64,000 bases of DNA from Fen-1254 sp963769605 (GTDB lineage Bacteria; Bacteroidota; Ignavibacteria; UBA10030), in assembly GCA_963769605.1 (NCBI GenBank), contig CAVYML010000009.1, positions 1 to 64,000 of the forward strand, written 5' to 3'. This document shows positions 9,510 through 19,126 of the stretch, piece by piece. The translations under genes were made by a program, and so were the position numbers. The notes under the pieces were generated by a model. The model saw nothing but the letters and a program-made list of their open reading frames with translations, was not told the DNA's origin and made no database searches. Position 1 is the stretch's first letter. Each line of letters starts with the position of its first letter.

Positions 9510-9612
9510 AAATACTCTGAAGCGCAAAAATATAATTCTCCCTGCATTACCGGCAGTATTTCTTTTGCAAAATAGCTGCCGGCATTCAGTTTAAAGAAAA
9601 TAGAACCGGTGC

Positions 9613-12600
9613 TTACTTCTTCTTCTGTTCTTTCAGCTTCTTGATTGCTGCAAACTTTGCCGCCGCAAGCGTCTCCCGGTTAACTTTTTCCGTAATTCTG
9701 CCCCGTGTTATGTCCTCAATCGTCAGGTAACCGCTAAGAATGAGAAGCTGGAGAACCATATTATTGATAATTGTTTCCGTGCTGTATCCTTCCGCAATAT
9801 AGAGAAGGCCGGTGTCTTCATAAAAATCATCCGCAATCTCCGGATTGCTCGGCAGGTTCATGAGCTGCTCATACGTTTCAGTAAAAGTGTTCAATTCGAT
9901 ATTGATATTCGGCGTCACGAGCAGCGGGCTGAACGCTTTCTCCGGATCTACCTGCTGGAATCCTTTAATGCCCGATAAATCGACCGGAGTATTTAGATTA
10001 TCGATTCGCACAAATGCCGCCTTCTTCATTTGCTCGATCTGGAAGAGGACAAAATTATACCGGCATACCTCGCTATTGTGTCTGTGACCGTTAAAAATAT
10101 GTTTGTATTTTTCATAGACGAGCTGCTGAACGCTGTTCTTACTTTCGTTAATATCGCTTCTAAAAATCCGGACTTCCTGAATCATCGTCTTCATATCTTC
10201 AGCAGCCGCTTGCGGGCCTGTGATTTCTTTTCCCTTCCGTCCGAGGTCGGTTGAAAGAATTCCGAGCCTGATATTCTTTCCTTTTCCCTGACCGTCGCTG
10301 CCGCCTTTCAGTATTTCGATCAGGTGCCTGCGCGATTCCATCTGTCCTTCTTCGGCAACAAACGGCTGACCGGCAGGCGTGCTGGCAAGCGCGTTGAAGA
10401 TGCTCATAAATATTTCTTTATCGAGCAGGAATTCATATTTTGTTTCCGCGGAACTCTTCTCTAAATGCGCGGCGGATGGGGCGGAACATGCCGATGCTAT
10501 GAACTTATTTTTAATAATATCGAAGTTCACTTTGGTGATTTTAAACGCACCGGCTTTTTGCTTGAATATTTTTCCGACGAAGATCTTATTGACCACATCC
10601 TCAAGATCGATTTTATCGATCATCTTATAGGATGCGCAAAGATAATATTTCTTTGCAAAGTCGTCCCATTCCCAGTTCAGTACATCATCGATCGTATTGC
10701 CGTGTTTATCCATTACTTCGACGATATTCTTATCTCCCGTATAACGCAGGAGCGTCCTTTGCAGGTGAGGATTATCGGAGCTCGTGGCTTTTTCCATCCG
10801 TTCACCGTGCGAGTCCCGGTAGAGTAAAAAGTTTTCCGGATTCGCATAGCGCGTAATGCCGGCTTCCGCACGTCCGAAGTTGCTGGCTGTCAGCATAACG
10901 TCGATTTTAAACGGCATGGTGATATCGCACATTCCGCTGATCGTGCTTCGCGAATTCAAATCCTCAACGTTGCTGTCCGCTGCTTTTGCGAAGAGCGAAT
11001 AATAGTACTTGATAAATTCGGGATCGTAATCCGTTACGCGCGAAAAATCACCTTCCTCCGTACCGATACCGTACAGGTTGCCTTTGTTATCGGGGAAGAT
11101 AAAGAACATATCTGCCGCGATTAATTTAATGGAACGTATACCCGGCAGGTCTTTCTTCAACCATTTGAGAATCATGGCTGCAAGCATTTCGGATTTCCCG
11201 ACTCCGCTGTCCCCGTCGATCTGAACGATGAACAGGCTTCCGTCTTCCTCTTCGACGGCAAAGAGCGATCCGTGCACTGGAATGCCGCCCATCTCTTTAA
11301 CCTTTTCGTTCACCATGGTCAGCCACGGCTTTTTGATATTGCCGAAATAATCGACCCCTTTTTTCAAAGGGGTCACCAGCGTCTTGATGTTGCCTTTGGG
11401 ACCTTTAAGGTCGAAGTATCCCACATGCGGGAACGAGAGCACTTTTTCCGGCGCTCCATAAAACAGAATCACATCCGGCAGGAATTTTTTTACGTCTTCC
11501 ACACTCACTTCGTCCGCCTGTATCAGCCGGTAATTGTCCGCCAGGTATTTGCTGTAGCACTTCTGGAAGACATAGAGAACTTTCACCAGACCATGCTGGA
11601 TAATTTTGCACCGGTAATCGTTCTCATCCATATTCTCGATGAATTTTTCCATCCGCTTTCCGAAGAACGCAGAGACGGGTTTAATGTCCATACTCTTCAA
11701 ATATTCGTGCGGTTCGGAATAGTTGCGCTGATCCTCACTCTGTGCTTCCCGGTCCGCTTTATGGAACGGATAGACGCGTCTCTTAGCATCGGTCGCGCTG
11801 CGTGTATGGGCTTGAACGGTTTGCTCCAGTCCTATGACCCCGCATTTTGCCATCAGCTTTGGAATCCACGCCACGGAAGAATCCTGCATCGTATCGAGCG
11901 AAAAGCCTTTATGAATCGTAATGCCGTGCTGAATCATTTCATTGACGCTGGAATTCTGTCTCCGGTAAACGGCTTCGACAAACTTGATCATCGTATGGTT
12001 GCAGCGGTTGTAATATTCCGTCGATTTTGTTTTGTTCATAATATCAATGAATAATAAAGCGACGGCGCGCGACTCCTTATGCAGCACATCCTGAGTAATC
12101 TTTAAGCTCTCCGCTTTGAGTATGCTGCATGCAATTTGCTGCAGTTCCTCGGCAAGTATGCCGTAGACAAAATCTTCCGCATACAAGCGCACCTCAGCAT
12201 CTCCTGCAGCGGCTATCTTTCCGTTCAAGGAGATTATTTTTGTCTTTACCTGATCCTCAAAGCTCCGGCCTCTTTTTAAAAGATACAACCGCAGAAGTTT
12301 ATCCGTATCCGAACACCGGCTGTCGAGAACGGTTTCCTTCAAGAGCTGTGCGATATAACCCTGCAATTTTGTGGAGAAACCTGCTGGTATGCCGGAAACA
12401 GTGATCTGTGCGGAATACGCATCGACGTATGCCGGAAGGTTGAATTCGCTCACAGGTTTGCCGATGACTTCTTCGAATTTCTCGACCGTTGTTTGAACGA
12501 TCTCGCGCACAGTCGGTTCAAAACCGATTTGTCCGAATGGAAGATTGAAATGCAGCAGCAGTTCCTCTATATATTTCCTCAGGATCCTGTTGGTGCCTTC

Positions 12601-15009
12601 CAGCTTCGCTTTATCCCCCGCCGGATCTTTGGACGCGTTCAGTGCAAGGATTTTCACTTTCGAATCGGAGAAGAGAATTTTCTCCAGCTCGAGAAGAATT
12701 TCCTTCATAATGCTCTTTTCATCCGGATCATCCAGCACATAGCTGTTGGGCTGAAAATCGATTTTATTCCCGATATATTTCAAAAGAGCAGCTTTGCCGT
12801 ATTTTGCGGCAATTGCGTTGAAATCAAGGTTCTTGATCGACGGTATATTCTTATAGATTTGCGGAAGCAGGTTCTCGTAAATCTTCGTAAATGCCTTGCT
12901 TGCGATGAAGCTTTTTAAATCCGTGCAGCTTCCGACATTCTCGTAAAATTCAAAAACAGAATTTTTCGAACCGCGGATCGTATTAATCGATACGCCGGAT
13001 TCTTTCGGGAACGCATGATACAGTGTCTGGATATTGCTGATTGTCAGACTGTTCTTGGATGTTATCTTGAGATTTTTAATAACATCGAAGTCGGCCAGAA
13101 CCGAATCGACGAATTCCATATCCGACGATGTCCTGAAGATTTCGTCCAGAATATCTTCCGTCCTTTTTTCCTTTGTTTCCGGATTTGTTTTCGCTTCGTA
13201 GAACAGTTTCCAGTACTTGAGAACGATCCGGAGAGAGTTTTCAAATTCCTTTGAAAAAATATCGTAGCTCCGGTCCGAACCTTCGACATAATCACCGAGA
13301 GAGAACCGCAGAAATCCGGTCAGGTACGGAACCACCGAAATGCCGCGCTGCTCTGCAAGCTTTTTCGTAAATTTCTCAAGGTCCTGATAGGAGAAAAATT
13401 CTTTCAAAAGGATATTGAAGAGGAACGACCCGTCGGAATCGAGAACTTCAAAATATTTTTCGGCTTGATTTTTTTCTATCACCTCTTTGGCTATATCTTT
13501 TGCCATGTGAAGTCTTTTGATGCACTCACGGCGGAAGAGTTTATTCACTCTAAATGTGTTGATTTCCTTAACGATGTGATCCTGATAATACTTGTAGAAC
13601 GGTTCGCCTTTATATTTAAAATCGTCCGGCAGACCGAGCACATCGAGCTTATCGAGCGACACCAGTTCTTCCAGGAGGAACACGTGCAGGGGGCTCCCCT
13701 CGAACGGCGAAAACCGTTTGATGGGATGATTTTTCTTTTCTCCGGACTTCCTCTCGTCGTAGCTGTCCAATTCGTCGATAATATAATTTTCAATCAGCGC
13801 TTTTATTTTATACCGCGAGGCGTCCTTCGGAAGTTCCGACTCCATGTTGTCTTTAATTTTTTTCGAAAGCTGCGCAGCTTCAATTGTATTGACCAGCATA
13901 AAGAGGGAATTTGTGTTTCCCTTTTCAATACTGTACTGTTTCCTTGCAAATTCGATAACGTCTTCCCGTGCCGGCGTTGCAATGAGGGACCCGAGCCGGT
14001 TTCCCGTGGCACCGAGATTCTTTGTCGTCGAGAGCGACGAAACGATGCTGATGTTCGGAAGCGAAGTTATATTGTTCATCACGTACCGGGAAATGGTACG
14101 CCATTTCGGTTCTTCCGGATCGTCGATTTTAATCGCATCGCTGTACGCTTCATCCAGAAGCAGCGTCACCTTATTATTGTTCATAAACTTAAGGAACTTG
14201 ATAAGCGCCGGATTGTTGAAATCCGTATATCCGGACGGATTGGACGGATCGTTTATGATGATCGTAAGGTTTTCGCAAAACCGGTCCCACAGCGTTCCGG
14301 TATCGTCGAACAACTGAAATGTGTTTTTCATCCTGTTCAAACGATGGAATAACCGTTCAAAATCGATCCGCTTGTCGTTGGTCAGTCCGACCTCGAGATC
14401 GAACGGATTGATGTCAAACCGGTCGACGGGGAACAGATCTTTGTATTCCCATGAAGCTTCCGTATTGAAAACGATATACGGCTTGAGAGCAGTGTTGAAC
14501 AGAATATCTCGGATGATCATCTGCACATCGTCCGCGATAGAAGTGATATCCAGATTCACCAAATTGTTGATGAATTCTTTGATTATTTTTTGTTCTTCCG
14601 GCGATTTCTTTTGATACGTGTCGTGAATGCCGATATCGATCAGGAAATTTGTAAACCTTCCCTTATTATTCGATTCATTCTCGACCTTTGTGATAAATTC
14701 CTTGTATTTTTCCAGGAATAAATTGATGCCAAAATTTTTATGATAATGGTTCCTCAGCGTCCGCTGGTATGTATTCGGAATGATATCAATAATCGTCTTG
14801 CACTTTTCGACGATCTTCGCTTCGATGGTTTTTAAGCTCCGCTGAAGCAGGTAGACGCCGTACATGCGCAGTTGGCCGCGCCCGCCTCCTTCGACAATAG
14901 TTGCAATATGCACCTGTTCGATGTTCGAATAGAAATACGCCTTCGTTCTGGCTTCAAATTCATGAATCAGTTCTTTGTTCAGTTTCTGCAACCGCCCGGC
15001 TCTTTGCAA
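9613..15009 (-). CDS. Giant protein: PLP aminotransferase-like domain plus C-terminal P-loop kinase-like domain
   Basis: A 1798-aa frame. Residues about 180-345 carry the fold-type I aminotransferase signature: SWEYK near 187 (cofactor-stacking aromatic position), NDPSNPSG at 253-260, DEAYSD at 286-291 (Asp and Tyr for PLP) and SLSTTKNLGATGNRLG at 325-340, with K330 as Schiff-base lysine. About 900 residues of mostly helical, unrecognised sequence follow. GDSGVGKS at 1266-1273 is a Walker A motif in an HPr-kinase/PEPCK-like setting (HGSLFAV before; IAADMFFIF and FKIDVMLTASNFG after). The frame opens with TTG and no ribosome-binding site, overlapping the upstream gene by 31 bases, so the true N-terminus may lie in the 425-aa frame. 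Function unknown; the PLP and nucleotide sites look intact. Confidence 0.75.
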   Translation of the reverse strand: MQRAGRLQKLNKELIHEFEARTKAYFYSNIEQVHIATIVEGGGRGQLRMYGVYLLQRSLKTIEAKIVEKCKTIIDIIPNTYQRTLRNHYHKNFGINLFLEKYKEFITKVENESNNKGRFTNFLIDIGIHDTYQKKSPEEQKIIKEFINNLVNLDITSIADDVQMIIRDILFNTALKPYIVFNTEASWEYKDLFPVDRFDINPFDLEVGLTNDKRIDFERLFHRLNRMKNTFQLFDDTGTLWDRFCENLTIIINDPSNPSGYTDFNNPALIKFLKFMNNNKVTLLLDEAYSDAIKIDDPEEPKWRTISRYVMNNITSLPNISIVSSLSTTKNLGATGNRLGSLIATPAREDVIEFARKQYSIEKGNTNSLFMLVNTIEAAQLSKKIKDNMESELPKDASRYKIKALIENYIIDELDSYDERKSGEKKNHPIKRFSPFEGSPLHVFLLEELVSLDKLDVLGLPDDFKYKGEPFYKYYQDHIVKEINTFRVNKLFRRECIKRLHMAKDIAKEVIEKNQAEKYFEVLDSDGSFLFNILLKEFFSYQDLEKFTKKLAEQRGISVVPYLTGFLRFSLGDYVEGSDRSYDIFSKEFENSLRIVLKYWKLFYEAKTNPETKEKRTEDILDEIFRTSSDMEFVDSVLADFDVIKNLKITSKNSLTISNIQTLYHAFPKESGVSINTIRGSKNSVFEFYENVGSCTDLKSFIASKAFTKIYENLLPQIYKNIPSIKNLDFNAIAAKYGKAALLKYIGNKIDFQPNSYVLDDPDEKSIMKEILLELEKILFSDSKVKILALNASKDPAGDKAKLEGTNRILRKYIEELLLHFNLPFGQIGFEPTVREIVQTTVEKFEEVIGKPVSEFNLPAYVDAYSAQITVSGIPAGFSTKLQGYIAQLLKETVLDSRCSDTDKLLRLYLLKRGRSFEDQVKTKIISLNGKIAAAGDAEVRLYAEDFVYGILAEELQQIACSILKAESLKITQDVLHKESRAVALLFIDIMNKTKSTEYYNRCNHTMIKFVEAVYRRQNSSVNEMIQHGITIHKGFSLDTMQDSSVAWIPKLMAKCGVIGLEQTVQAHTRSATDAKRRVYPFHKADREAQSEDQRNYSEPHEYLKSMDIKPVSAFFGKRMEKFIENMDENDYRCKIIQHGLVKVLYVFQKCYSKYLADNYRLIQADEVSVEDVKKFLPDVILFYGAPEKVLSFPHVGYFDLKGPKGNIKTLVTPLKKGVDYFGNIKKPWLTMVNEKVKEMGGIPVHGSLFAVEEEDGSLFIVQIDGDSGVGKSEMLAAMILKWLKKDLPGIRSIKLIAADMFFIFPDNKGNLYGIGTEEGDFSRVTDYDPEFIKYYYSLFAKAADSNVEDLNSRSTISGMCDITMPFKIDVMLTASNFGRAEAGITRYANPENFLLYRDSHGERMEKATSSDNPHLQRTLLRYTGDKNIVEVMDKHGNTIDDVLNWEWDDFAKKYYLCASYKMIDKIDLEDVVNKIFVGKIFKQKAGAFKITKVNFDIIKNKFIASACSAPSAAHLEKSSAETKYEFLLDKEIFMSIFNALASTPAGQPFVAEEGQMESRRHLIEILKGGSDGQGKGKNIRLGILSTDLGRKGKEITGPQAAAEDMKTMIQEVRIFRSDINESKNSVQQLVYEKYKHIFNGHRHNSEVCRYNFVLFQIEQMKKAAFVRIDNLNTPVDLSGIKGFQQVDPEKAFSPLLVTPNINIELNTFTETYEQLMNLPSNPEIADDFYEDTGLLYIAEGYSTETIINNMVLQLLILSGYLTIEDITRGRITEKVNRETLAAAKFAAIKKLKEQKKK

Positions 15010-16256
15010 TTTTGAATGAGAACGATGTAATCGTGGAGCTTCGTCAGAGCGTATTTGTCCTCGATGATTTGTTTTGCATAATCGTTGAATTTGAAAAGTG
15101 TAATATCTTTCTTCCGGTTGTGTGTTTCGCCGAGCTGTTCCTGTTGGAACTCTTCCAGTTCTTTTTCATAATCAGCTATCTTTCTTTCTGCGCAAACCCT
15201 GAATTTCTCAAGGCTCGAGTCGTTGACCTTTTCAAAGATCAGCCGGAGGTTCAATTGAGTATTCGCCAACGCACCCAATTTTTTCGTATGCACTTTATTG
15301 AGCGTGTTGATGATCTTGTTATGAAGCCCGAAAACGAGCGATGTATTCGTACTGCGCGATTCAGGCGAATCATCGACGATGACGATGCGCGTCAGATAGG
15401 CAAACCATTTGATGTCGTTAAAAACGTTCCTGCGCATTCTCTTCGCTTTTACGATAAAGATGCTTGTCATATCGTTCTGAATCTGTCCGAAGAGCGCATC
15501 GGCATCGGTAAACTCGATCACACGCACATCCTTTGCGTTGAACATTTCCGTCGCAAGGAGTTCGATAACGGTATTTGCCCCGCCGCCGACAACCGACCTG
15601 ATAAAGCCGTTCAGTCCTTTGAAATTCACGGTGAGTTCTATCCGGGAAAGAAAATCTCTTGTTTCCGCATTGGTTGTATAATGGGTGCTCTGAATAATCA
15701 TCTGTTCAAGCACATCCATAAAGTAATTCCACTGAGCCTCTTCGATATCGCCGCTGAGACCGATGACATCACGGAATTTACGCAATTCTCCCGTGTCGTC
15801 TCCGAGCACCAATTTGTACATCAAATCAATCTGGGCCTGCGTTACCGGCGGCGTGCCGATGGAATAATCGTGCGCTTTGAGAATATTCGACGTCTGATGC
15901 TTTGCCGTCTCATCCACAAGTTCGGTATCAAGAAACGATTGGAGTTTATTGGCAAAGAACTGTTTCTTAGCCGTATACTGAAACGCTTTCGAATCTTCAT
16001 GCGGGAAAATCATGAGCGACACATCGGTATATCCCGGAATCAGCTCTTTAAGTTCGAGAATGCTTTTATCGATCTCCGCATGCTGGCGTGCCGGATCATC
16101 CGGTTCTTCGCAGCAGAGCCGCACAAAATTTCGTAAACTGTCAACGATATGCTTCGGGAGAAAATTCTCCGCTCGTTCGCCGAGCAAAGTATAGAGATTG
16201 ACAAAGTCTCTTGCATCTGACTGCAAGGTTGCGATTGGTTTTCCGGGCAATTGCAT
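14979..16256 (-). CDS. 425-aa partner, possibly the displaced N-terminal part of the giant aminotransferase-like protein
   Basis: A soluble, mostly helical protein. GGGANTVIELLATEMF (about residues 224-239) is followed by a beta/alpha-looking segment (VRVIEFTDAD, SIFIVKAKRM, TRIVIVDDSPES). There is no signal peptide. The C-terminal region (about 340-425) is charged and helical and runs directly into the start of the 1798-aa frame, which overlaps by 31 bases in the -1 frame. A weak GAGA precedes the ATG. An overlapping frame (16353 down to 16141) encodes a charged helical stretch (KFEREAEYLQYHQVLNQREQ) that could be the real N-terminus, again one frameshift away. Family not recognised. Confidence 0.6.
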   Translation of the reverse strand: MQLPGKPIATLQSDARDFVNLYTLLGERAENFLPKHIVDSLRNFVRLCCEEPDDPARQHAEIDKSILELKELIPGYTDVSLMIFPHEDSKAFQYTAKKQFFANKLQSFLDTELVDETAKHQTSNILKAHDYSIGTPPVTQAQIDLMYKLVLGDDTGELRKFRDVIGLSGDIEEAQWNYFMDVLEQMIIQSTHYTTNAETRDFLSRIELTVNFKGLNGFIRSVVGGGANTVIELLATEMFNAKDVRVIEFTDADALFGQIQNDMTSIFIVKAKRMRRNVFNDIKWFAYLTRIVIVDDSPESRSTNTSLVFGLHNKIINTLNKVHTKKLGALANTQLNLRLIFEKVNDSSLEKFRVCAERKIADYEKELEEFQQEQLGETHNRKKDITLFKFNDYAKQIIEDKYALTKLHDYIVLIQNCKEPGGCRN

Positions 16257-16753
16257 GCTGTTCTCTTTGATTTAATACTTGATGGTATTGGAGATATTCC
16301 GCTTCGCGCTCAAACTTCGAAATCTGCCTTTTTTTGCGAAATGGAAGACTCAAATCTTCTTGAATACTTTAAATATAACAAAAAAAGGTTGTTTTGTATA
16401 TTCCAATTCAAAATGGAATATTTTTTTTTCAGAAGAAAGCCCCGGAACGGCTTAAGAATCGATAGAAAGAGGATTTATTGTATTATGGCAACTAAGCGTG
16501 GTATTGAAAGATTAAACAATCACCATGTAAAATAGGGAAATTAAGTATCATGCATTCGCACGTTTCAACTGAGATAAATGGATCACATTTATGTGATACA
16601 AATTTTTTTGGGGGGGCAAAACCGGATAAAAAAGGAATCGTACAAAAACCAATACCGAAGCATCCGCGACGACCCGTCGCGGCTACAGAAAACTACATCA
16701 ATTGGATCTTGTTCCAACGTTATCTTTGTAGACGCGGGAGTTTCTCACATCCC
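16257..16753. other. Intergenic region with AT-rich dyad and a GC-rich palindrome
   Basis: It contains TATTCCA (16399-16405) paired with TGGAATA (16414-16420) followed by a run of T, and the palindrome CCGCGACG-ACC-CGTCGCGG at 16664-16682. Part of 16257-16353 may be coding, as an N-terminal extension of the minus-strand 425-aa gene. I see no other gene. Confidence 0.4.
16664..16686. repeat. CCGCGACG...CGTCGCGG-CTAC intergenic palindrome, copy 1
   Basis: CCGCGACG (16664-16671) and CGTCGCGG (16675-16682) form a perfect 8-base stem with loop ACC, followed by CTAC. Related copies lie at 17531 and, degenerate, near 39213-39275 and 52291. Confidence 0.6.
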
Positions 16754-17245
16754 TTACTTCAGTCCGTACCTTTTTAGATATAGATATGTCAGATAGGCCG
16801 TTCCGGTCATTTCTACCGAGCTTAAAATCGTTTCCAATGTTCGGTATTCCTCCTGCCTGGCAAGATCGCTTTTCCATGCAGAGATAATATCCGCATTCGC
16901 CCTCATCGACGCAGAAGGAATGGGAGTTGAAAGTGTCAGCGCCTGCTCAAGCGAAGAGGGAAGATTCGGCGGAAGCGTCCTGAGCGACAACGGAATAATT
17001 ACATTGGCCTTTTGCTTTGATAATTCGGACGTATCGAACTGGCTTTTACCGAGAGATGTATCGCGCATCTGTCCTGTTGTTTGCTTTTTTTCTCCGACTG
17101 CAGTGGAATCTTCCAGCGGCGGTGTTAGAAGTTCCCGTCCATTCGCAGCTAATACAGCCAGGAGAAAAAGACAGAAAAAAAGAGCAGAATTTATAGATCG
17201 ACTATAAGGTCGGCTGAAGAAATCAAACAATTTCTTTAATCTCAT
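16754..17245 (-). CDS. Exported or membrane-anchored hypothetical protein (163 aa)
   Basis: A basic N-terminus (MRLKKLFDFFSRPYSR) precedes a hydrophobic segment (about residues 19-35, ALFFCLFLLAVLAANG), suggesting a signal peptide or anchor. The remainder is low in recognisable features: a polar Ser/Thr-rich stretch, a proline-containing segment (LRTLPPNLPSS) and a C-terminal helix. I know of no family. It sits upstream of the 425-aa gene on the same strand but about 500 bases away, so co-transcription is uncertain. Confidence 0.5.
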   Translation of the reverse strand: MRLKKLFDFFSRPYSRSINSALFFCLFLLAVLAANGRELLTPPLEDSTAVGEKKQTTGQMRDTSLGKSQFDTSELSKQKANVIIPLSLRTLPPNLPSSLEQALTLSTPIPSASMRANADIISAWKSDLARQEEYRTLETILSSVEMTGTAYLTYLYLKRYGLK

Positions 17246-17670
17246 CTCTACCCTCCTGAAATGGATTTATATATAAACGAATTTAAGGAGAAAATGTTGT
17301 TAAAAAAACCTTTATGAACGGTGAATGGTAAATGGTGAATGGTGAACTGCAAACGGTAAACTGTAAATAGTAAACAAAACAACTAATGAACCAAATAACC
17401 AAAGAACTAAGGAAATATAACGGAACACAATTGGCAATAGTTCCCTCTTCCATTTTCCCTTGAGTATTTTAAGTTCCATTCAATCTGTGGCCGCGGGCGG
17501 CGACCGCGGTGGTTTTTCGTAGAGTAAGAACCGCGACGACCCGTCGCAGCTACAAGGCGCTTCGTTAAGTCTGGCCGTCCCTGGATCCCGATATAAAACA
17601 TCGGGATGCTCATTCCGGCTGCAGACTTTGCTTTGCTACGCTCGCTAAGTCTGGCCGGAATGGCACTTGA
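17246..17670. repeat. Intergenic region of degenerate short repeats
   Basis: 17315-17375 is a run of imperfect units of the type GGTGAATGGTAAAT / GGTAAACTGTAAAT. 17531-17553 is a second copy of the CCGCGACG palindrome ending in CTAC. 17565-17660 repeats TAAGTCTGGCCG twice and contains the small hairpin TCCCGAT-ATAAAAC-ATCGGGA. No gene is seen. Confidence 0.5.
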
Positions 17671-19107
17671 ATGAATCGTAAAAGAATTCTATTTTTCAAT
17701 TATATGGAAAAAACCCATAATCTCATCAAGAATCCGCTGCTGATCTTTTTTTTAATCGTTGTCGGTACGATTGGATCTGTATGGATATTGCTCTCGAACG
17801 AATTTTATTATATCGACGAATGCGCGCATTATCTTTACAGTAGGTTCGTTTTCCAGGCGCTGCCGATAACAGTGCAATTGTGGCACAGGCCGCTGCCGCA
17901 ATGGCTGTTCGCCGTCCCCGCGCAATTCGGCCATACATTCACGATGTTCTTTGCCCTGGCGCTCTTCCTCGTTCTTTTGTTCATCACATGGCGGATTGCA
18001 GTCTTGCATGGAATAAAACATGCGGAATGGGTCGTCCTTCTCGTTGGACTTCAGCCTATTCTCTTCGATCTTTCTTATGCATGCATGACGGAAATGCCCG
18101 CCGCTTTTATGATTGCACTCTCGTATCTTTATCACCTTAAAGGAAAACATGGCTTGAGCCTGACTCTTGCTTCGGCGGTATTTCTTTGCCGGACGGAAAT
18201 GTATCTCTTTGCAGGCGTTATGTTTCTTTTTTACGCATGGAAACATGAATGGAAAATACTGCCATTGGTGCTGACCGGTCCGCTGCTCTGGATCTGCTCA
18301 TCCGCTGTTATATCGGGAGATGTAATGAGCTTCTTCCGGGAATGGGTGGCTTTTTCAAGCATCGGCAAGTTTATTCCCGGAGTCTCCGTAACCCACTATT
18401 TTATGCACCTGCACAGCATCTTCGGATTGACACAGGTGCTGCTTTTCGCCGCAGGTGCCGGTTTTATTGCTGCCCGAAAAAGAAGCGCCGAGTTTGGAAT
18501 TATCTACAGCACCATAACGCTTACACTTATCCTGCACACGCTTGCCGGTGCGGAAATGTTTCATTGGTCTGCAAGCATCGGTGAATTGCGATACATCGGA
18601 GTCGTAGGCCCGCTCTTCGGAATTGTATCCGTATACGGTTTTGCGGAAATAGCAGACAGGGTACGACCCGCTGCCGGACAGCTTCTTTTTTCACTTATCG
18701 TGCTCGCCGGGGTTGCGTATCAATGCACTACGGAAACGCATCCGCGGCGATGGGCAAATTACGAAAGAGTCGTAATAAATTTAACCAAAGAAATTAGAGC
18801 GGAATATCCCGATCTCACGCTGCTGAGTAATCATGCAGTAGTAGCATATATCATGGACGTCCCCCCATGCGGAGGAAAACACTTTGCACGACTGACCCTG
18901 AAAACACTCAAACAGTATCCGGAATGCATTATCCTGTGGGATCCTTTTTTCTCTCATTCCATTTTTTCCCAGACAAAGCTGACAAAGGAAAAACTGCTCC
19001 AGGATACGACTATAGAAGTTGTGGATCGTTACAAATATTGGAGCGCAGAATATCTTGTCTTGCACAAAAAGGCAAATTCTGCCCTCACTTCAGGCATAGA
19101 TTACTAA
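17671..19107 (+). CDS. Polytopic GT-C type glycosyltransferase
   Basis: A 478-aa membrane protein with about ten hydrophobic segments and a short soluble C-terminal region. YYIDECAHY near residue 45 is an acidic pair in the first extracytoplasmic loop, as in GT-C (PMT/ArnT-like) glycosyltransferases that use polyprenyl-phosphate sugars. RPLPQW and CMTEMP further on fit that fold. Substrate unknown. Two starts are possible, 17671 or the ATG at 17704. Neither has a strong ribosome-binding site. It stands alone, convergent with the DoxX gene. Confidence 0.65.
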   Translation: MNRKRILFFNYMEKTHNLIKNPLLIFFLIVVGTIGSVWILLSNEFYYIDECAHYLYSRFVFQALPITVQLWHRPLPQWLFAVPAQFGHTFTMFFALALFLVLLFITWRIAVLHGIKHAEWVVLLVGLQPILFDLSYACMTEMPAAFMIALSYLYHLKGKHGLSLTLASAVFLCRTEMYLFAGVMFLFYAWKHEWKILPLVLTGPLLWICSSAVISGDVMSFFREWVAFSSIGKFIPGVSVTHYFMHLHSIFGLTQVLLFAAGAGFIAARKRSAEFGIIYSTITLTLILHTLAGAEMFHWSASIGELRYIGVVGPLFGIVSVYGFAEIADRVRPAAGQLLFSLIVLAGVAYQCTTETHPRRWANYERVVINLTKEIRAEYPDLTLLSNHAVVAYIMDVPPCGGKHFARLTLKTLKQYPECIILWDPFFSHSIFSQTKLTKEKLLQDTTIEVVDRYKYWSAEYLVLHKKANSALTSGIDY

Positions 19108-19126
19108 ATCGCTGCAACCGGGCGCT

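Noticed and set aside
13465..14352. 295-residue plus-strand frame
   Set aside because: Antisense to the aminotransferase motifs of the giant gene.
14979..15009. Programmed -1 frameshifting between the two giant-locus frames
   Set aside because: No canonical slippery heptamer in the overlap; a TTG start or an indel explains it better.
14901..16136. 411-residue plus-strand frame
   Set aside because: It is antisense to the 425-aa gene, which has a more protein-like composition and a conserved-looking core.
16399..16429. AT-rich stem followed by nine T as a plus-strand terminator
   Set aside because: The stem is weak and no plus-strand gene ends upstream. It is more likely part of the minus-strand promoter region.
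17315..17375. Short repeats of GGTGAATGGTAAAT type as a CRISPR array
   Set aside because: Units are very short and abutting with no spacers.
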